NCBI GenBank assembly: GCA_027946555.1
Contig: JAPEVC010000231.1
Location: forward strand, 1 to 54,587
Direction of reading: 5' to 3'
Length of the DNA: 54,587 bases
From: Gnomoniopsis sp. IMI 355080
Lineage: Eukaryota; Ascomycota; Sordariomycetes; Diaporthales; Gnomoniaceae
The notes beneath the pieces are model-generated. The model was not told the origin of the DNA, did not search any database, and saw only the letters and a program-made list of their open reading frames with translations. Below, in pieces: positions 19,842 to 29,904 of this stretch; positions within the stretch are counted from its first letter, which is position 1, and each line of letters opens with the position of its first letter. The translations under genes were made by a program, and so were the position numbers.

Positions 19842-22037
19842 TCACGCATAGTCCATCCCGCTATAACTCTTACTCCTCATCAGATGCGCGCGATCTAGAC
19901 TCACCCTCGACGAGTTCTTCGACCGCCGCAACGACCCTGCCCCTTCCGTACTCGACCGCGACATCTCCTCTCCCGTCCCATCGAAACGTCTTGTCAGAGG
20001 TGACAACGGCTCCTCGTCCTCGCCAGCATCTCCATCGGCTTCAATGTCCAGTACATCCACCTCAGGCTCATCACGAATTAGATGAATAAACCACGCCGAC
20101 GCGCCAACCGTGACCCCACCAATAGCCATGACGATGGCGTACGAATGGTCCCCTGGTTCGCCGCGGGGCTTCTGAAAGAACTTGAAGATGAGTGACGAGC
20201 CCATAGTAGCGAGAATTTGCGGCGCTGCAATGGCCATGTTGTGGATCCCGAGGATTACGCCTGCCTGGTCGGATTCCTCCTCCGCGCCATCGAGCTTGTG
20301 GTCATTGTCCGAGGCATACCCATCAAAGCCAGGCACCACTACAGGAGCTGATGAAGAGGTCGGACCTGTAGCCACATCAGCAGCCCTGGCGCGTTTCTTC
20401 TGGCGCACAAGGGCGTCCCGCCGGCTGATCTCTGCGCTGATGATAGCGAACGGGGCCCAAAGCGTCAGCGCCCAGGTGATGCCCACCAGACCAATGAGAA
20501 CAGTGGCGGCGGCCACAGTGCGCACCAGGACGGTGCAGAGCATGCTGACCATGAACAGAAGCTGAGAGAGCATCCAAGCGCGGCGTAGGGTAAGGCCTGG
20601 AATAATGAGGCGGTCTGTCCAATGCTTCTTCTCGCCATATGTGCGAAGGGACGTAGTAGGTCCCTCTCCGGGGGCTTCGCCGATGGGAGCACTGTCGTAG
20701 GTCGGAGCAATGCAGAATGGAAGGAAGACATTGGTCGCTAGGCTGGTGATGGCGAAAATCAGCAGGGCGAATGTGCCCACCCTAGTCGCTTCTTCGTACA
20801 GCTTGTCAAGCTCTGGATCCGTCATATTTGGGTTCTTTTCCAAGAAAGGCTGAACGTAGATCTCGCCAATGTAAGAGGAAGTGTAGAAAAGCATGGGAAA
20901 GAAGCCGACCCAAGCGCAAAACTGCACAGTACAGACCTTCTTAGTCTGCGGTGGTAGTCTCTTGATAGACGTAAAGAGTTTTACGAAGAATGAGAGTACC
21001 CCGGGTTTCGCCGATTTAGGCTTGGGCCCATCGAGCTTTGGATTTCTCTCCTTGATGGCCATACTCATCAAGACGGTCGATCCCAGAGCTACGCTAGCAA
21101 TGGCGCAGAGACACTTGAATTGTGTATCACCAAGCCACCACATAATTTTGGGCAGATGCACATAGCCCGCAATATAGCCGACGATATTTCCAACACCCGT
21201 GATTCTGCTAGCCATTGCATTCGCCGCTTCTTGTTGGTGTGCTGGACAGCAATCAACAATGAAGGCGCGGATAGCAGCCTGAACTATGGGCAAGTCAGTA
21301 CAAAGTGTGATGGGTGTCGATGGAAGAGCCATACCTGTGTTTATTGAGAAGTCGAGAATGTAGATCCATATCACGGCAAAAACGATGGTAGTTACTTTTA
21401 CCCCATCTGATGCTGGATCGGCTCCGAAGAGACTCAAGAAGCCACCGACAATGTCCCGGGACCAGGCCAGAATCATCAAGGAGATCATAGTGGCCAGAGC
21501 TCCACCAAGCATAAATGGCTTCCTCTTTCCCCATGATATTCTACATCTGTCGCTAAGCATACCAACATAAGGCTGTACCAATGTTCCCGTGAGCGGCCCG
21601 GCTATCCAGACCAAGGCCATCAGAGATTTGCTCAAGCCAAGCGAGACCAGAAAGGGTGTGCCGTTCGAGAGTTCTACCGACCAGGCAATTTGAAGTCCAC
21701 CAATGCTTATTGTCAAGAGTATAAGATACCATATGCTCTTTGTGGACTGGAACTCGTCCGGCTCGTCACCGGCAGGGCGCGCACGTTGGAGGAAGCCATG
21801 TTGCTCATGATCGCTCCCGTTCGGCGAGAGGAGGGGCGAAACCTCGTTTACTTCACCGTGTTTCCCGTCTTCGTTCTCCGGATCAACGGACAGGCTGCTT
21901 CGGGATGGGGTGACCGGTCGGTCACTGCTGGAGGAAGAGTGTGCGGCAGTGGGGTCGGCAGCAATAGCAGAGGCGCCCCGTTCGTTCAAAGCAGCTGATG
22001 ACGACGGCATGCGTGGGAGGAGCTGCAACAGTCCCAA
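19842..22037 (-). CDS. MFS sucrose/maltose-type proton symporter
   Basis: Two exons: 22037-21335 and 21283-19842; 2145 nt, 714 residues. The single intron (21334-21284, GTATGG...CATAG) is 51 nt, a multiple of three with no stop, so retention would only insert 17 residues. I predict splicing because it restores DFSINT-VQAAIRAF in a transmembrane helix. Twelve predicted membrane segments lie after a hydrophilic Ser-rich N-terminus of about 90 residues. Signature motifs of the SUT/GPH-like sucrose carriers are present (SVELSNGTPFL, AGPLTGTLVQPYVG, SDRCRISWGKRKPFML, RAFIVDCCP). A large central loop separates TM6 and TM7, and the C-terminus is acidic then Ser/Arg-rich. The best known relative is the disaccharide transporter Sut1 of S. 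pombe. Likely a plasma-membrane H+-coupled disaccharide importer; substrate unproven. Confidence 0.88.
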   Translation of the reverse strand: MGLLQLLPRMPSSSAALNERGASAIAADPTAAHSSSSSDRPVTPSRSSLSVDPENEDGKHGEVNEVSPLLSPNGSDHEQHGFLQRARPAGDEPDEFQSTKSIWYLILLTISIGGLQIAWSVELSNGTPFLVSLGLSKSLMALVWIAGPLTGTLVQPYVGMLSDRCRISWGKRKPFMLGGALATMISLMILAWSRDIVGGFLSLFGADPASDGVKVTTIVFAVIWIYILDFSINTGMALPSTPITLCTDLPIVQAAIRAFIVDCCPAHQQEAANAMASRITGVGNIVGYIAGYVHLPKIMWWLGDTQFKCLCAIASVALGSTVLMSMAIKERNPKLDGPKPKSAKPGVLSFFVKLFTSIKRLPPQTKKVCTVQFCAWVGFFPMLFYTSSYIGEIYVQPFLEKNPNMTDPELDKLYEEATRVGTFALLIFAITSLATNVFLPFCIAPTYDSAPIGEAPGEGPTTSLRTYGEKKHWTDRLIIPGLTLRRAWMLSQLLFMVSMLCTVLVRTVAAATVLIGLVGITWALTLWAPFAIISAEISRRDALVRQKKRARAADVATGPTSSSAPVVVPGFDGYASDNDHKLDGAEEESDQAGVILGIHNMAIAAPQILATMGSSLIFKFFQKPRGEPGDHSYAIVMAIGGVTVGASAWFIHLIRDEPEVDVLDIEADGDAGEDEEPLSPLTRRFDGTGEEMSRSSTEGAGSLRRSKNSSRVSLDRAHLMRSKSYSGMDYA

Positions 22038-23749
22038 GGGGATGTCGAGCCCAGCTATCTGTGATCGTATTTGTTGATTCTAGTATCGGGTAACACGCAA
22101 TTGCAATTGCCCGATATGCGGCGGTCTGGGCTGCTTCGTAGGCCGACGGTCGACTCTTGGGTTCCGGCGCAAAGAGATGTTCTCTTTCGGTCGCTGCCCT
22201 GGTATCAAGGTATCAAAGTCGGGTTCGAAAGAATGAAAGCGCAATGACACTTGTCACGATGTATCCATCAAGTCGACTTGAAGTGATGTGCCGGGCGTTC
22301 CGTATCGAAAAGGCGCGGTATGATGTAAAGTTTACGCCGAGACGCGGACACGAGTAATTGGGAGGAATGCGGCGTGACAAACAAGGTTGTGAAGAACCAA
22401 AACTCTAGCAAAGAAGACTATGCTATGCTTAGTTCAGGAAAGGTGGCTCGTCGCAGGTAAAAAATAAAGAGAGTATGACAGGAAAGAGAAGAGTTCTTGT
22501 ACTCATAAAGAGTAGAAAGAGGATGTAACGTGTCTTGCGGTGAGGTACGGTGAGAAGTACAGTACTAACGTAGGGTAATACTATGGCAGTAATAAAGGCA
22601 CGCAGTACGGCATACAGTACCACGGTAAAGGAAGCATTGGACGGACTTTCAGGACGACGTCACGGGCTGCCACAGGCTGTACTGTGAGGCTGCCACGCGC
22701 GAACTCCCTTGCAATTGGGAACAGCACATGCAGGGGTCATGCAAGCCACCCCTTCCCTGTCCAAAGTGGGCACTTGACCTCTTCCCCGGATTCTGATCCG
22801 ACTCAACCTCGCCTGCTGCACACGAGCCGTCAGCTGTCTCTGGACGACAGCAATAACACTGGACCAAAGCTGAGGTTCTGGGGCTTCTCAGCTGACGAAT
22901 AAGGAATGGTCACGATCGAAGGTTGTGTAACGAAGTGATGCACTGTCAGGGGTGGGAAAGGGCCCCAATCGAGGGCAAGGCTGACGGCAATCTAGGTGAG
23001 CCCCAAGCCTAGATTCTTGGTGGGGTCCGAGTGTACGATAATACGTGTACATGTCCACCTCACGTTTCTCATTCGCGGCTCGGGCCAACTTTCTATTTTT
23101 CCCTCTCGGGACTGTCGAAAAGTAACAAAAGTGTACACGGCCTCGTGCAGAAAAATCACAACCAGACATTGGCTCTTCTCATCAATTGATAGTCAAGATA
23201 TCTAGAAACATGTACTAGATACCTGCATTACAAGAAGAGGCCCCCTAACTCCTAACCCTTGACTCCCTCTAGTGCGTACTTAGGTACTCTAGTAGGTACT
23301 GTAAGTAACGGTCCTCGGGTGGACCCGAAGGACACATGTGGGATCTGGAAGCAGGGAGGGATTACTATTAGCTCCGACCCGACATTGGGATTGCGACAAA
23401 CTGCAGATGACGACTCAGCACCAGCACGCTCTGTCCTGCAACCACTCTTTCAACACCATCCTACTATCCTCCCGCAAGCCTCCGTTACAATCGAACTCGG
23501 CCATCTTGGGTTTTCCCGGTCGAAGCTTGCAACTTTCGTCCGATCGATCAGCTTGCCCCCTTCTCGAATCGACAGCTTGCTCCTTTGCAGGCGCATTTCC
23601 CGCGTGCCTTTGGATCCATGTGTCGCCCACAACCATTACGAGGCCATCCCACATCGTGACGGCCCTGATCCGTTACCGCCATCCTCTCCTTATCTCCCTC
23701 CGAAATCACACACCTTTGACTGGCTTCGTGCCATCTTGGTCCGCTCAAC
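22038..23749. other. divergent promoter region between sugar transporter and NHX exchanger
   Basis: About 1.7 kb shared upstream of two divergently transcribed genes. It contains AGTACAGTACT at 22556-22566 and a cluster of GTAC/TAGGTA motifs at 23276-23309. From about 23400 the plus strand becomes C/T-rich, as expected for the leader of the exchanger gene. A 222-codon plus-strand frame at 23259-23927 runs through this leader and the first exons out of frame and is not counted as a gene. Confidence 0.5.
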
Positions 23750-25973
23750 ATGCTCAACGAGCTCACTAGCTCCGCCGTGGATCTTGCCCGTACGCGCATT
23801 CCCAATGAACGGCCTTCCTCGCGACGTTGCCTATACTGACTGCTATCCACAGGGCGGGCAGCCGAAGAAACAGACCCTGATGGTGCGGCTTTACCCGTCC
23901 CTCTCTCCCATCGATCGACCTAGCTGACATGCTGCTACACAGGAGAAGATGCCTCCGAGAAAGAGATCTACGCCTCATGGGCCATCTTCATCCTCCTCAT
24001 CCTCATGATAGTCGCTCTCTTCACCAGTTACTACCTGCAGGTCAGAAAAGTCACGGCTATTCACGAGACTGTCGCATCCATCTTTGCTGGTACGCTATCC
24101 CCATTTGACCCTGAACATACGCACGGAGAGGAGCTGATCTCGTGATAGGCATGGTCGTTGGTTTAACCCTCCGCGTCGCTGGTGGTGAAACCCTCCAGAA
24201 CCTCGTCAGTTTCGACTACCAGATCTTCTTCAACCTCCTCCTACCGCCCATTATCCTGTCTTCCGGCTACGAGCTCCATCAAGCCAATTTCTTCCGTCAC
24301 ATCGGCATTATCTTGACCTTCGCCTTCGCTGGCACTTTCCTCTCCGCCATGGTCATCGGTGTTATACTATGGCTGTACACTCGCATACCCCTAGATGGAT
24401 TGAATATGAGCTGGGTCGATGCTATCTCGGTCGGCGCGACACTCTCTGCTACCGACCCTGTTACGATTCTGGCCATCTTCAATTCCTACAAGGTCGACCC
24501 GAAGCTGTACACCATTATCTTTGGCGAATCCATACTGAATGATGCCATTGCCATTGTCATTTTCGAGGCGGCTCAGAAGGCCAAGAACAACCCGAACCAG
24601 CAATCAGGACTCGCAAGCCTCTTCTTCGGTATTGGCACATTCTTGTTCGATTTCTTCGGCAGCATGGCTATTGGCTTGATTGTTGGAATTGCGACTGCTC
24701 TCAGTTTGAAATACACTTATGTGCGACGATACCCCAAAATAGAGAGTTGTCTTATTGTGTTGATTGCGTATTCTACTTATTTCTTCTCCCAGGCAATCAA
24801 GATGTCAGGTAAGTGACTGACTCGGTCGCAATCCATGCCTTATTTATTCTGATCGACGGTGTAGGTATCGTCTCTTTGCTCTTCTGCGGTATCACGCTGA
24901 AACATTACGCCTACTTCAATATGTCGAGGAGGACACAGCTCACGACAAAGTATGTGTTTCAAGTCTTGGCCCAGCTCTCGGAGAATTTCATCTTCATCTA
25001 CCTCGGACTTTCACTCTTCACTGGGGATGGATTGGAATATAAGCCACTATTCACTATCATCACGGTCTTGGCCGTATGCGCTGCGAGATGGGTGGCCGTT
25101 TTCCCTCTGTCAAGAGCCATTAATTGGTTTATCCGTTTCAAAGCCAAGCGACGAGGTGTCCTGGATCAGCCAGATGAGCTTCCGTACAACTACCAAGCGA
25201 TGCTGTTTTGGGCTGGTCTTCGAGGTGCTGTAGGTGTAGCGCTTGCGGCCTTGATCACTGGGGACGACAGATTCGCTCTGAAGGCGACGGTCCTGGTTGT
25301 GGTGGTGTTGACTGTCATCATATTCGGAGGCACGACGGCTCGTATGTTGGAGATTTTGAATATCCGGACTGGGGTTGTGGAAGATGTCGACTCAGATGAT
25401 GAGTTTGATATTGAGGCTGTACCCGGAGGCAGCTACTACAAGCGTGGCGGGGCAGGCTTTGGGTTCACACCGCGATCAGGAGGCCTGCACCTCGATCCCG
25501 TCGGCGCGGACGGCAAGCGAAATGGCGATCCAGGCAGTTGGGCCTCTGGCCACCGCAGTCCCTACCGACCCGGCCGACCCACGAGCATGAGCCGAAAGGC
25601 CTCCCGAAACACCCTCGATCCAGAGCAATCCGATTTGCTCGGCAGCAATTCCAACAGCGTGACCGACTCAGAGTTTGACAGCGACCTTGACGTCTCAGAT
25701 TTGCCGCCAGCAGCACCGAAGCGACGACAGAGCCCGATCCCGTTATCCGGGAATGGCGAAGGCTCGTCCGCAGGCGCGGGCGCCGTCGTCACTGGGGGCC
25801 GCGAAAGGTCGGTCACGTTGTCAGAGGGGGCCAAGTCTGCGGCGGGGGCGCTTAGGCAGTTACTCACGGCCGAGGACCCGTCAGCGCTATTCAGACAGCT
25901 GGATGAGGACTTTATCAAGCCGACGCTATTGCTGGATGATGGTCGGGGGCGGCATGATGGGCCTAGCAACTAG
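23750..25973 (+). CDS. NHX1: NHX-type Na+/H+ exchanger (endosomal/vacuolar)
   Basis: Five exons: 23750-23789, 23853-23882 (a 30-nt microexon), 23943-24089, 24149-24808 and 24865-25973; 1986 nt, 661 residues. All four introns are phase 1. About twelve transmembrane helices lie between residues 33 and 440. Family signatures: FFNLLLPPIILSSGY (amiloride-site region), SATDPVT, GESILNDAIAIV with the ion-binding Asn203-Asp204 pair, IFIYLGLSLF and the Arg-containing AGLRGAVGVALA. The last 200 or so residues form a hydrophilic, Ser/Gly-rich, acidic tail, longer than the core needs and likely cytosolic and regulatory. By homology it exchanges lumenal H+ for cytosolic Na+/K+ in late endosomes or vacuoles, affecting pH and salt tolerance. 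Start chosen because it is the first ATG whose spliced frame joins the conserved first helix. Confidence 0.92.
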
Positions 25974-26388
25974 GGTTAGTTATGGCTTCAATAAAGTGAG
26001 CTCATGTGTAGCACTCCTTGCACATGCATTTTCCGGCGTTATTTTGGGTCAGACTGGGCTGGCACGGTAGGATTGCTACCTAAAAATTGCGTGTCAATTG
26101 TACAAAGATTTGCGGCGTTAACTAAACTAGGTAGACATCCAATGGCCTTCAGACGATATACAAGAACATATCATAAACACATTGAAAGTTGATTTGTATT
26201 GTATAAATAAATCCTGGTCAACTTTCCAGGTGATGGTCGTTGCTAGAGACATATCGATGGACTGCTCCAACCCCTCAGGGGCCTATGCATGGCATTTTGC
26301 TACGCTCAATCACCAACGTCTAATGTTTCTTGTTTTCCTTTCCCACTTTCGACACAATAGCCAGACCTACGTCTATCCGAGTCTGAAC
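25974..26388. other. convergent 3' ends of NHX exchanger and acetoacetyl-CoA synthetase
   Basis: About 415 nt between two stop codons. It holds both 3' UTRs, including an AATAAA close to the exchanger stop, and is AT-richer than the flanking coding DNA. No gene seen. Confidence 0.5.
25990..25995 (+). terminator. candidate polyadenylation signal of the NHX gene
   Basis: AATAAA begins 17 nt after the TAG at 25971-25973. The hexamer matches the eukaryotic consensus, but fungal signals are loose and the spacing to the stop is short, so this is only a candidate. Confidence 0.35.
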
Positions 26389-28573
26389 TCAAGGATGTTC
26401 CTCCACCCATCGCCGGAACCACTCCAGCGCCCCGGGATTCGCCACACTCGCATTCGTTCGCACGGGCAGCCCACTCAGAATCTGCTTCACCGCGACCTCA
26501 ATCTTCTTGCCATTCGCCGTCTTGGCCACCCCTTCCGGCCCACACTCCTCAATCACAGCGGGCACGTGCCGTGGGCTCAGCTGCTCGCGAATCACCTGCT
26601 GTATCTGCTTGTCCGTCTCGCCGGGGACGAAGCGCGCCACGCCGTCGGGCTGCATCACCACAAACAGGCAGACCGTCTCGTCCGTGTCGATGTTGGGACG
26701 TCGCCGGCCGACGCACACGGCATCCGCGATGGTTGTGGCAAAGTACTTTGTGAGGATGTTGTAGATCTCGGCGGAGCCGAAGCGCACGCCCGCGGGCTTG
26801 AGGACGCCATCGGACCGCCCGAGCATCAGGAGACCGTTGCTGGGGGTGAAGGTGACGAAGTCGCCGTGGGCCCAGATGCCGGGGAAGCGTTCGAAACTGC
26901 CAAAGATGTTCAGTTTGTGCCAATGCTTAGGTAGTGAAATGGATGCCAAATAATGAAAAATAGAGGAAGACATACTACGCAGCCCGATATTTCTCATCGC
27001 CTCCCTCGCCAAAGAAAGTCAACGGTTGGCAGGGAAACGGCCTCACACACACCAAGTCGCCCGGCTCCCCACGCGCCACCTCCTGCGGCTTGTCTGCTGT
27101 ACTGGCGCTGTCAACGACCTGGATTGCCATTCCAAGCCCTGCACATTGGATCTCGCCAATGCGGACGGGAAGGAGGGGACATGGGGCACCAAAGAGCGAG
27201 ATGATGTCGGTACCGCCTGTGATGCTGCCCAAGTTTACCGTCTGCGGGAATGCTTCGTAGACAAAAGAGAATGTCGACGGCGGGAGTGGTGACGCGGTAG
27301 AATAGATGGCCTCAAGCTGCGAGAGGTCGAGGTCGGGTTCGTTGACGGGGCGGGTGTTGGAGGCCTCCAGCGCGATGAGATAGGCTGCTGATGTGCCGAA
27401 ATGGGTGACGCGGAGTGACGAGAGGAGGCGTGGCATGGAGAGATGGCCGTGCGGTTTGAAAGGGGAGCCAGTGTAGAGCACGAGCGAGGCGCCGACTGCG
27501 AGCGCCGATATGGACCAGTGCCACATCATCCAGGATGTTGTGGTGTAGTAGAGCATCCGGCTCGCGGAGGTGATGGAGCAGTGCAGATAATGCTCTTTCT
27601 TGTGCTGGATGAGAGTGCCGGCTGCGGTGTGGACGATGGCTTTCGGGAGGCCCGTCGTGCCGGAGCTGTAGAGGATGTAGAGAGGCTGCGACGGCGGCAG
27701 CTGTTCGAATTTTAATTCGTCGTTCCCCGTGTCCTTCAAGAACTCGTCCCACCCATCGACCTGCTTCACCATGCCCCGTAGCTCCTCAATACCCATCTCA
27801 CCACCTCGCACAGTCTCTATAACGATCACCAGCTCCAGCCCCTTCTTGCCCAGCTCCTTCACGATCTCCGCCGTCTTGTCCTTGCTCGACCACTCCTTTC
27901 CATTGTACACCATCGCGTTATCCGCAAACAGCACGCGCGGGCCAATCTGTACCAGCCTATCCAAGACGGCCGACACGCCCGTGTCCGGGCTGATGCCGGT
28001 CCAGACGGCCCCTATCGAGGCCGCCGCCAGCATGGCCACTAGCGCCTCGACATGATTCGACACGAAGCCTGCCACGACGTCGCCCTTGGCGAGCCCGAAT
28101 GCCCGCAGCGCATTCGCACATTGCCTGACTGCCTCTCGCAATGCCGCCCAGCTGGTCTCCCTGCCGCCGTCCTCGCCGTCCCGCTCCGTGACCGTGACCA
28201 CGGCCGTGCCAGCCGCGTCGACGTTGACCCCGGCGGGGAAGAGCAGATTCTCGGCAAAGTTGAGTCTTGCACCCGCAAAGAAGTCCGGCCGGGGAAACAT
28301 CTGCTGTTCTTCTTCGGGAGCCAGCACGTGGTCATACGACTTTGATGCGCGGATGCCGCAGAAATCCCAGACCTCGGCCCAGAAGCCGGCCACATCGGTG
28401 ACGGACCATTGATAGAGCGCAGCATAGTTTTCGAACTGGAGACGGGGCGCATGCTTCTTCTGGATGTGGCGCATGAAGCGCGCAAGAGGTGTGTTGAACG
28501 GGTCCGGGTGTCGCCAGAGGATGGGGGCTAGAGATGGCCCGATGAAGGCGTCAAGGGGGTCTTGGGTCGGCAT
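26389..28573 (-). CDS. acetoacetyl-CoA synthetase (acetoacetate-CoA ligase)
   Basis: Two exons: 28573-26976 and 26896-26389, joined across a GTATGT...GGCAG intron of 79 nt; 2106 nt, 701 residues. An ANL-superfamily enzyme that activates acetoacetate to acetoacetyl-CoA with ATP, in the cytosol, feeding ketone-body carbon into sterol and lipid synthesis. Visible features: an N-terminal lid domain (LFPAGVN, near residues 110-116), the AMP-binding loop YILYSSGTTGLPKAIVH at 299-315, the SWMMWHW and GGTDIISLF blocks typical of the acetoacetyl-CoA branch, the hinge region IWAHGDF, and a C-terminal GKKIEV with the probable catalytic Lys at about 663. The start MPTQDPLD was chosen although the frame stays open upstream to 28798, because the upstream residues are not family-like. 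It lies downstream of SET2 on the same strand, with a 1.3-kb gap. Confidence 0.93.
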
Positions 28574-29904
28574 CTTCCGTGTCCTACTGATATGCTCAGT
28601 GCAAAGTACAATGGGTTGTGGTGTTGGAAAAATATGAGTTGTTATTATTGTTATGGCAGTGCAAGTCGAGGTCAGGTAGAGGGCACGAGCTCCATGCCGT
28701 ACGAAGTTATTGAGGTCCCGTTGCCCGACGGTACCCGCCCGACAATGATCAAAGACCGTCGTGTTCACAATAGCCTGTCTACTCAGGTATACGCCCAAGC
28801 TTGTCCGCCATCTGCGAGTTTCAAGGCTTGAAAATGTAACGTGTTTTGGGAAGGTCGCAAACTATAAAGTGACAGAGAGGGCAGCTTATGCGGATCCCTG
28901 TAGGTAGGTAGGTAGATAAGTACTATGTAGGTTGGTAATCCAGCTTATACTGCAAGTGGACATGACGAGCTAACCTGTGCGCCAGCCAGCCAACACCTAA
29001 AAAAACATTCAACAATTTTATTTGATAAGCAGCCAGTCAATACTTCTGCTACATTTACTTCCATTATCTTCTAGACGGTCGCCTCGCAAGCACGACCTGC
29101 GTGTCCATGGGTCCATGCATACGTACAGACAAAGAAATGAAAATGAAAATAGAAATGAAAATTAAACAATATATATATATATATATATTGACCATCCCGA
29201 GGGTATATATGAACCTTGCTGTTGCTCTGTCGTCCAACAGCGCCATGTCAGAAACGCCGTGCAAAAACATAGTATGCCCGTTCCCTTTCAGATGCACACA
29301 AACGCCGATGCTTTTTTGTTTTGTTGTCCAAACGCGCAAGATGCAATGGTATCATTGAGCAGCTCTCTTTCCATTATAGCTCCTCTTCCCGTTCTTTAAG
29401 GAAAGAAAAGGTCCAGCTCGTGGAAGAAATGCTGACGACCCAGTCCCGTCTCGGTTCTGCCAGTGTCTGTCTCTCTTCGTTTCGATGCTTTGCAAATCAC
29501 TTCCGCCCTCCTGCCCAATCCCTGTCCGATACCCGGTCACCGTTCCCACGAAGCACCAACCAACCGAGCATGGGTCCGCGCCCGGGCTTGTTTGGGTAAA
29601 AGCCGGCATGGCCGACGCAGAAAAGAGATTCATATATACAACGACCCTCTGGCCTTCCGATCCTAAGGCACCAGAGCCAAAAGTCATGCAAAGGAATTTG
29701 ATATTTTCAACAGTACAAGGTCCCTATAGTCGTCAAAGAAAAGCCCCACCTCTGAAAGTCAGTACTGAACAAATGTCAAAGGTGAATGTTCTGAGACACC
29801 GGGCGGGGGACCCAGCTAACTTCCAACTCTGGTTTCGTGTGCATGCGCTGTAGTCAACGTTTTCAACGTTCGGCTAATCCATCGTGCACAGACGTGTGCT
29901 CCCA
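28574..29904. other. intergenic between acetoacetyl-CoA synthetase and SET2
   Basis: About 1.3 kb containing the synthetase promoter and the SET2 3' UTR. Low-complexity tracts: GTAGGTAGGTAGGTAG around 28901-28916, a GAAATGAAAAT-like stretch near 29135-29165 and an AT dinucleotide run. Open frames of 92-122 codons on both strands have no protein family character. Confidence 0.5.
29169..29188. repeat. AT dinucleotide microsatellite, 10 units
   Basis: Twenty nt of alternating A and T between the SET2 3' end and the synthetase promoter. Likely length-variable between isolates. Confidence 0.8.

Noticed and set aside
12958..22037. Secondary-metabolite gene cluster
   Set aside because: A pathway-type regulator and a transporter are present, but there is no polyketide synthase, NRPS, terpene synthase or tailoring enzyme.
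22157..22225. Possible tRNA B-box (GGGTTCGAA) near 22210
   Set aside because: No matching A-box, acceptor stem or cloverleaf could be drawn around it.
27443..27715. Plus-strand frames inside the acetoacetyl-CoA synthetase gene
   Set aside because: Antisense shadows of a strongly identified enzyme.
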